Of a stretch of DNA of 64,000 bases, positions 61,128 through 64,000 are shown one piece after another. Both the position numbers and the translations under genes were made by a program. How positions within the stretch are numbered: the stretch's first letter is position 1; every line of letters starts with the position of its first letter. Origin of the DNA: Ruminococcus sp. (GTDB lineage: Bacteria; Bacillota; Clostridia; Oscillospirales; Ruminococcaceae); contig JAFXSC010000018.1 in assembly GCA_017525915.1 (NCBI GenBank), positions 217,070 to 281,069 of the forward strand. The letters run 5' to 3'. The notes under the pieces were generated by a model. It was not told where the DNA came from. It searched no databases and saw nothing but the letters and a program-made list of their open reading frames with translations.

Positions 61128-61709
61128 ATGAAAACTACAAAGAAAGGTTTTACCCTTATCGAGCTCATCGTTGTTATCGCAATCATCGGTGTTCTTGCAG
61201 CAATCCTCGTTCCTTCAATGCTTGGCTATGTAAGAAAGTCCAAGATCTCCTCAGCTAACTCAACAGCTTCATCTGTTCAGAAGGCTTTCGAGTCCACACT
61301 TACAGACGCTGACGCTAAGGGCATCAAGCTTACTTACAACGGCTGGATCAAGATCGACGACGGTGCTATGACAGCTAACACAATCACTCTCTCAAGCGGC
61401 AACGCTTCCTCAATCCTCTACAGTGGCGTTACAAACTACTTCGACAAGTTCAAGAAGGTTGACGGCGCAGCTTACATCAAGAACACATCTTGTACAGCAG
61501 TAGTTGCTACAACAGACGGTACTTACATCGGCACATATCCGTCAGGATACGTTGATGCTAAGGATTACAAGTCCTCTGGCGATCTCAATGGCGGCGGCTC
61601 TTCTGCTCTCTCCAAGGTTGTTTCCAGAATCGTAGCTGATAAGTACACATCAACTAACGAGAATGGTCCTGAGGTTGACGGCAACAACCAGCCTTCTTCT
61701 TGGACATAA
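61128..61709 (+). CDS. pilA: PilA, major type IV pilin
   Basis: 193 residues. Leader MKTTKKG is cut before FTLIELIVVIAIIGVL; Phe +1 and Glu +5 are canonical. The helix continues to about residue 55 and a Ser/Thr/Lys-rich globular domain follows, with an HNG-less soft C-terminus ending in PSSWT. Codon use is strongly biased to few codons, as expected for a very highly expressed gene. Strong AAAGGAGGG 11 bp upstream. It sits behind a long structured leader and a terminator with partial read-through to the protease gene. Ruminococcus pilins of this kind have been linked to cellulose adhesion. Confidence 0.92.
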   Translation: MKTTKKGFTLIELIVVIAIIGVLAAILVPSMLGYVRKSKISSANSTASSVQKAFESTLTDADAKGIKLTYNGWIKIDDGAMTANTITLSSGNASSILYSGVTNYFDKFKKVDGAAYIKNTSCTAVVATTDGTYIGTYPSGYVDAKDYKSSGDLNGGGSSALSKVVSRIVADKYTSTNENGPEVDGNNQPSSWT

Positions 61710-61750
61710 TCTAAGTTTGATAGGTATAACCTTAGACTAATTGAAAATAA

Positions 61751-61780
61751 AAAACCTCTCTCTCTGAGAGAGGTTTTTTT
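61751..61780 (+). terminator. terminator after pilA, with a ribosome binding site just behind it
   Basis: A CCTCTCTC/GAGAGAGG stem (61755-61762 with 61766-61773), extended by A-T pairs, loop TCT, then TTTTTTT (61774-61780). The GGAG of the next gene begins 3 bp after the T-tract. Confidence 0.9.
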
Positions 61781-61791
61781 ATGGAGTTAAT

Positions 61792-62949
61792 ATGGAACTG
61801 ACTACTAAGATAATCAATTCTTTTATCTGTCTGAGTGCAAGCGCGGCGATCGGCGCGGGTGGTATGTACCTCTATCACAAGGACAAGATAAACAGTGCCG
61901 GCGAGAGCAAGCTCATCAAGGAGTGCGAGGAACTTCTCGAAAGAAACGGCATGGAGTTCCCGGCAGGAGTGTCCAAGGATGAAGCATCGCTGAAGGGGTT
62001 CCTTGCGGCGTATAACGACCCTTACACTATCTATGTGCCGGCGAAAACGGATGTTGAGCAGTACCTCAATTCCGTAAATTCTGTGTCGTGCCTTGTGACC
62101 TGCGGCTATAAGGTCGGTCTGGGCAATGACGGTACGCTGACTGTTACTAATGTAACAGCCGGAAGCATTGCCGAGCAGCAGGGCTTGAAGGTCGGAGATG
62201 TTATCCTTCAGGTCGATGATATAACTGTTGCAGGCGACGGCATCGAGAAAACTGCTCTGGAACTCTCGGGCAAGGACGGTACTGTCATGCACCTTGTTCT
62301 TCTCTGCGACGGAGCACGGACTGAGCTCGATTTCAAGCGCTCCAACGACGAGAATCTTGGCGAAAAGCCTGTAAATGCAAAGCTTATTGACAAGGTGCTC
62401 TATCTGCAATTCCCTCTGTTCGACAACTATACTCCGGCTTATCTCGGCGGAGTTCTCAACGAGTACGAGGGCAAGTACGACAAGCTTATCTTCGATCTCC
62501 GCGACAATCCCGGCGGCTATACAGACGGTGCGGTCGGCTGCGCTGATTTCTTCATCGGCAACGGCTTCGTGACCGACTATTATAACTATGGTGAAGTTCA
62601 GAACCATACGACTGTTGCTTCCGATAACGATATTAAGCTCCCGACGGTAGTTCTCATCAATGACAAGACGATGAGCAGCGGCGAAATATTCACGGCGCTC
62701 ATGAAGCAGTACGGCGAAAATGTAACTCTTGTTGGTATGAATACTTTTGGCAAGGGTATTTTCCAGCGCGAGGCGGAGCTCAGCAATGGCGGAACTCTGC
62801 ACTATACTGCCGGATACTATACTGTCGGAAACTGGGAGTGTTATCAGGGCAAGGGAATCGCACCTGATGTTGAGCTCGATATGGACCGTTCTCTTATCGG
62901 AACAGACGGCGATATCCAGCTTCAGAAGGCACTGAAGCTTCTGGCATAA
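61792..62949 (+). CDS. S41-family C-terminal processing peptidase with PDZ domain
   Basis: 385 residues. An N-terminal signal anchor (about 7-25), a PDZ domain (about 100-185, GLKVGDVILQVDD) and an S41 protease domain with the Ser in TMSSGEIFTALM and the Lys in NTFGKGIFQ. It is extracytoplasmic and CtpA/Prc-like. The GGAG ribosome binding site overlaps the end of the pilA terminator, so it depends on read-through from pilA. The position between two pilin genes suggests a role in pilin quality control or processing; this is inferred. Confidence 0.9.
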   Translation: MELTTKIINSFICLSASAAIGAGGMYLYHKDKINSAGESKLIKECEELLERNGMEFPAGVSKDEASLKGFLAAYNDPYTIYVPAKTDVEQYLNSVNSVSCLVTCGYKVGLGNDGTLTVTNVTAGSIAEQQGLKVGDVILQVDDITVAGDGIEKTALELSGKDGTVMHLVLLCDGARTELDFKRSNDENLGEKPVNAKLIDKVLYLQFPLFDNYTPAYLGGVLNEYEGKYDKLIFDLRDNPGGYTDGAVGCADFFIGNGFVTDYYNYGEVQNHTTVASDNDIKLPTVVLINDKTMSSGEIFTALMKQYGENVTLVGMNTFGKGIFQREAELSNGGTLHYTAGYYTVGNWECYQGKGIAPDVELDMDRSLIGTDGDIQLQKALKLLA

Positions 62950-62999
62950 ATGCACAATGGGCGTAAAGAATTTTTGGTCAAAAACCTGAGAATTTTTTA

Positions 63000-63028
63000 T
63001 TGACAAATTGTGAATAATTTGCTATACT
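63000..63028 (+). promoter_or_regulatory. promoter of the last pseudopilin gene
   Basis: TTGACA (63000-63005), 17-bp spacer, TATACT (63023-63028). Confidence 0.8.
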
Positions 63029-63066
63029 ATATATGAACAACTATTAAAGTTATGGGGGTGTTGTTT

Positions 63067-63654
63067 ATGAAGTCAAAAAAGGGTTTCTCCCTTGTTGAAA
63101 TGATCGTTGTTCTGGCAATCATCGGTATTTTAATGGCAATACTTATCCCGACGTGGAGTTATTTCATTATGCGAGCCAATGTCAGGTCACAGAATAATTA
63201 CTCCAAGGTAATTTTCAATGCCGCCCAGACACAGGCTACGCGCGAAAAGTTCTATGAACGCGAAAACTATAATATCGCTAATGACACAACAAAAACGGTC
63301 ACTGAGCGAAATGCTGCTAAGAACGAGCTTTTCGTAGGTAAGGAATCGGATTTCTACATTTATTGGAACGGTCATAAAGGTTATCTTCTCATGGCTGACG
63401 GAGAGACTATTGATACGTCTGTAACTCCGGCAGTTCAGACTAAGGTCGATGACTTTGTGAAGTCTATTAATAAGGTATTCTCGCAGTCTTCTGAGACAGT
63501 TTACAAGATCTACATCAAGGATTATAAGGTGAAGTCTGTGTGCTCTGGTCGCTCTGAGGGAACTGAGAATATCGGTTCTTATCCTGAGATACAAGAGGGC
63601 AGAAGCAAAAACAAGACAGTCCAGACCTTCGATATGGATAGCATCAAGCACTAA
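63067..63654 (+). CDS. type IV pseudopilin/prepilin
   Basis: 195 residues from the ATG at 63067, which has GGGGGTG 6 bp upstream; an ATG at 63052 lies within that site. Leader KSKKG then FSLVEMIVVLAIIGIL, Glu at +5 present, so PilD should cut after Gly6. The mature part is about 190 residues with a Tyr/Lys-rich C-terminal half. It has its own promoter and terminator. Minor or alternative pilin. Confidence 0.85.
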   Translation: MKSKKGFSLVEMIVVLAIIGILMAILIPTWSYFIMRANVRSQNNYSKVIFNAAQTQATREKFYERENYNIANDTTKTVTERNAAKNELFVGKESDFYIYWNGHKGYLLMADGETIDTSVTPAVQTKVDDFVKSINKVFSQSSETVYKIYIKDYKVKSVCSGRSEGTENIGSYPEIQEGRSKNKTVQTFDMDSIKH

Positions 63655-63660
63655 AGCATT

Positions 63661-63687
63661 AAGGGAACCGTAAGGTTCCCTTTTTTT
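63661..63687 (+). terminator. terminator after the last pseudopilin gene
   Basis: A 9-bp stem AAGGGAACC/GGTTCCCTT (63661-63669 with 63674-63682), loop GTAA, then TTTTT. Confidence 0.93.
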
Positions 63688-63756
63688 ATGCCTGCTTATA
63701 TGTTCGACCACGTAGTTTTAAACATATTATTGCCGAATGTGTTGAAAATCTTCTGC

Positions 63757-63785
63757 TTGACATTTCCCTTCAGGCGTGATATAAT
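63757..63785 (+). promoter_or_regulatory. rRNA operon promoter P1
   Basis: Perfect TTGACA (63757-63762), 17-bp spacer, TATAAT (63780-63785). It is the distal one of a tandem pair, as in many rRNA operons. Confidence 0.85.
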
Positions 63786-63849
63786 AAACAAGTCGCCTGA
63801 GGACAGGGGACAGCAGCGAAAAAACTTTGAAAAACTTTTCAAAAAGGTA

Positions 63850-63878
63850 TTGACAAAGTAAAAAAGCTGTGATATAAT
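63850..63878 (+). promoter_or_regulatory. rRNA operon promoter P2
   Basis: Perfect TTGACA (63850-63855), 17-bp spacer, TATAAT (63873-63878), 93 bp after P1. Confidence 0.88.
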
Positions 63879-63884
63879 ATTAAA

Positions 63885-64000
63885 GCTGTCTCGCGAGGGG
63901 CGGCGAACGGTAACTTGAAAATTGAACAATGCTAAGAAAAAAGTAACGACCCTTGAAATTCCTTGATGAGAATTAAGGAAGGTCAAGCAAAGACTAAAAA
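63885..64000 (+). other. leader of an rRNA operon, cut by the window edge
   Basis: After P2 comes a leader with TTGAAAATTGAACAATG (boxA-like region often seen before rRNA) and a stem of CTTGA...TCAAG with inner TTCCTT/AAGGAA (63952-63987) of the kind found near the 16S processing site. No mature 16S sequence is reached before 64000. The rRNA assignment is inferred from the promoter pair and leader. Confidence 0.7.

Noticed and set aside
61732-63006. A 424-codon open frame on the minus strand
   Set aside because: It lies over the S41 protease gene, whose plus-strand product has a full family signature and a ribosome binding site. The minus frame has neither; it is a frame shadow.

Overview
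The window looks like a chromosomal segment of a fibre-degrading gut or rumen Firmicute, most likely genus Ruminococcus (Oscillospiraceae). This is inferred from dockerin-type calcium-binding repeats on secreted enzymes, Thr-rich linkers, a pectin lyase and an expansin, a Gram-positive type IV pilus locus related to Ruminococcus pilins, frequent TTG/GTG starts with strong AAGGAGG sites, and near-consensus sigma-A promoters with 17-bp spacers. The species cannot be fixed from the sequence alone. No transposase, phage block, CRISPR array or tRNA gene was seen.

Layout: 1-4.5 kb holds a CmpB-type membrane protein, then (minus strand) a lipoprotein with a toxin-type nuclease-like C-terminus, a membrane diguanylate cyclase and uvrC. 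4.8-7.9 kb is a secreted dockerin-bearing rhamnogalacturonan lyase (PL11). 8.1-27.6 kb, all plus strand, is a purine biosynthesis region (purE, purC, purF-like, purM, purN, purO, stand-alone AICAR transformylase, purD). It is repeatedly interrupted by surface or membrane genes: a glycosyltransferase, a WG-repeat protein, an expansin, DUF3592-like proteins, zinc-ribbon membrane proteins and a row of lipoproteins. 28-31.6 kb has a 790-residue low-complexity, repeat-rich protein and a TPR protein. 31.7-39.1 kb (minus) has a polygalacturonate/cellulose-binding type lipoprotein and a nadB - dockerin/VanY peptidase - nadC - CPBP protease operon.

39.2-44.2 kb is a housekeeping operon resembling the Bacillus yaaO-holB-ricT neighbourhood (decarboxylase, delta', RicT, QueH, YbaK). 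It is headed by a coiled-coil/sigma-region-4 pair and a LexA-like palindrome. 44.2-47.4 kb has a small heat-shock gene with a perfect CIRCE operator, a Nudix hydrolase and asparagine synthetase. 47.9-63.7 kb is a complete type IV pilus locus: pilC, a pilM-pilN fusion, pilO, a giant PilX-like pseudopilin, two more prepilins, pilD, pilB, pilT, the major pilin, an S41 protease and another pseudopilin. The window ends in tandem perfect promoters and the leader of an rRNA operon whose 16S gene starts beyond the edge.

The most unusual points are: the 176-nt leader of the major pilin gene, which can form two mutually exclusive folds; the PurF-like enzyme that lacks the catalytic N-terminal cysteine; the PilM-PilN fusion and the 1042-residue PilX-like pseudopilin; three consecutive lipoproteins with one, two and three copies of one apparent domain; and a family of heptad-repeat palindromic intergenic elements.
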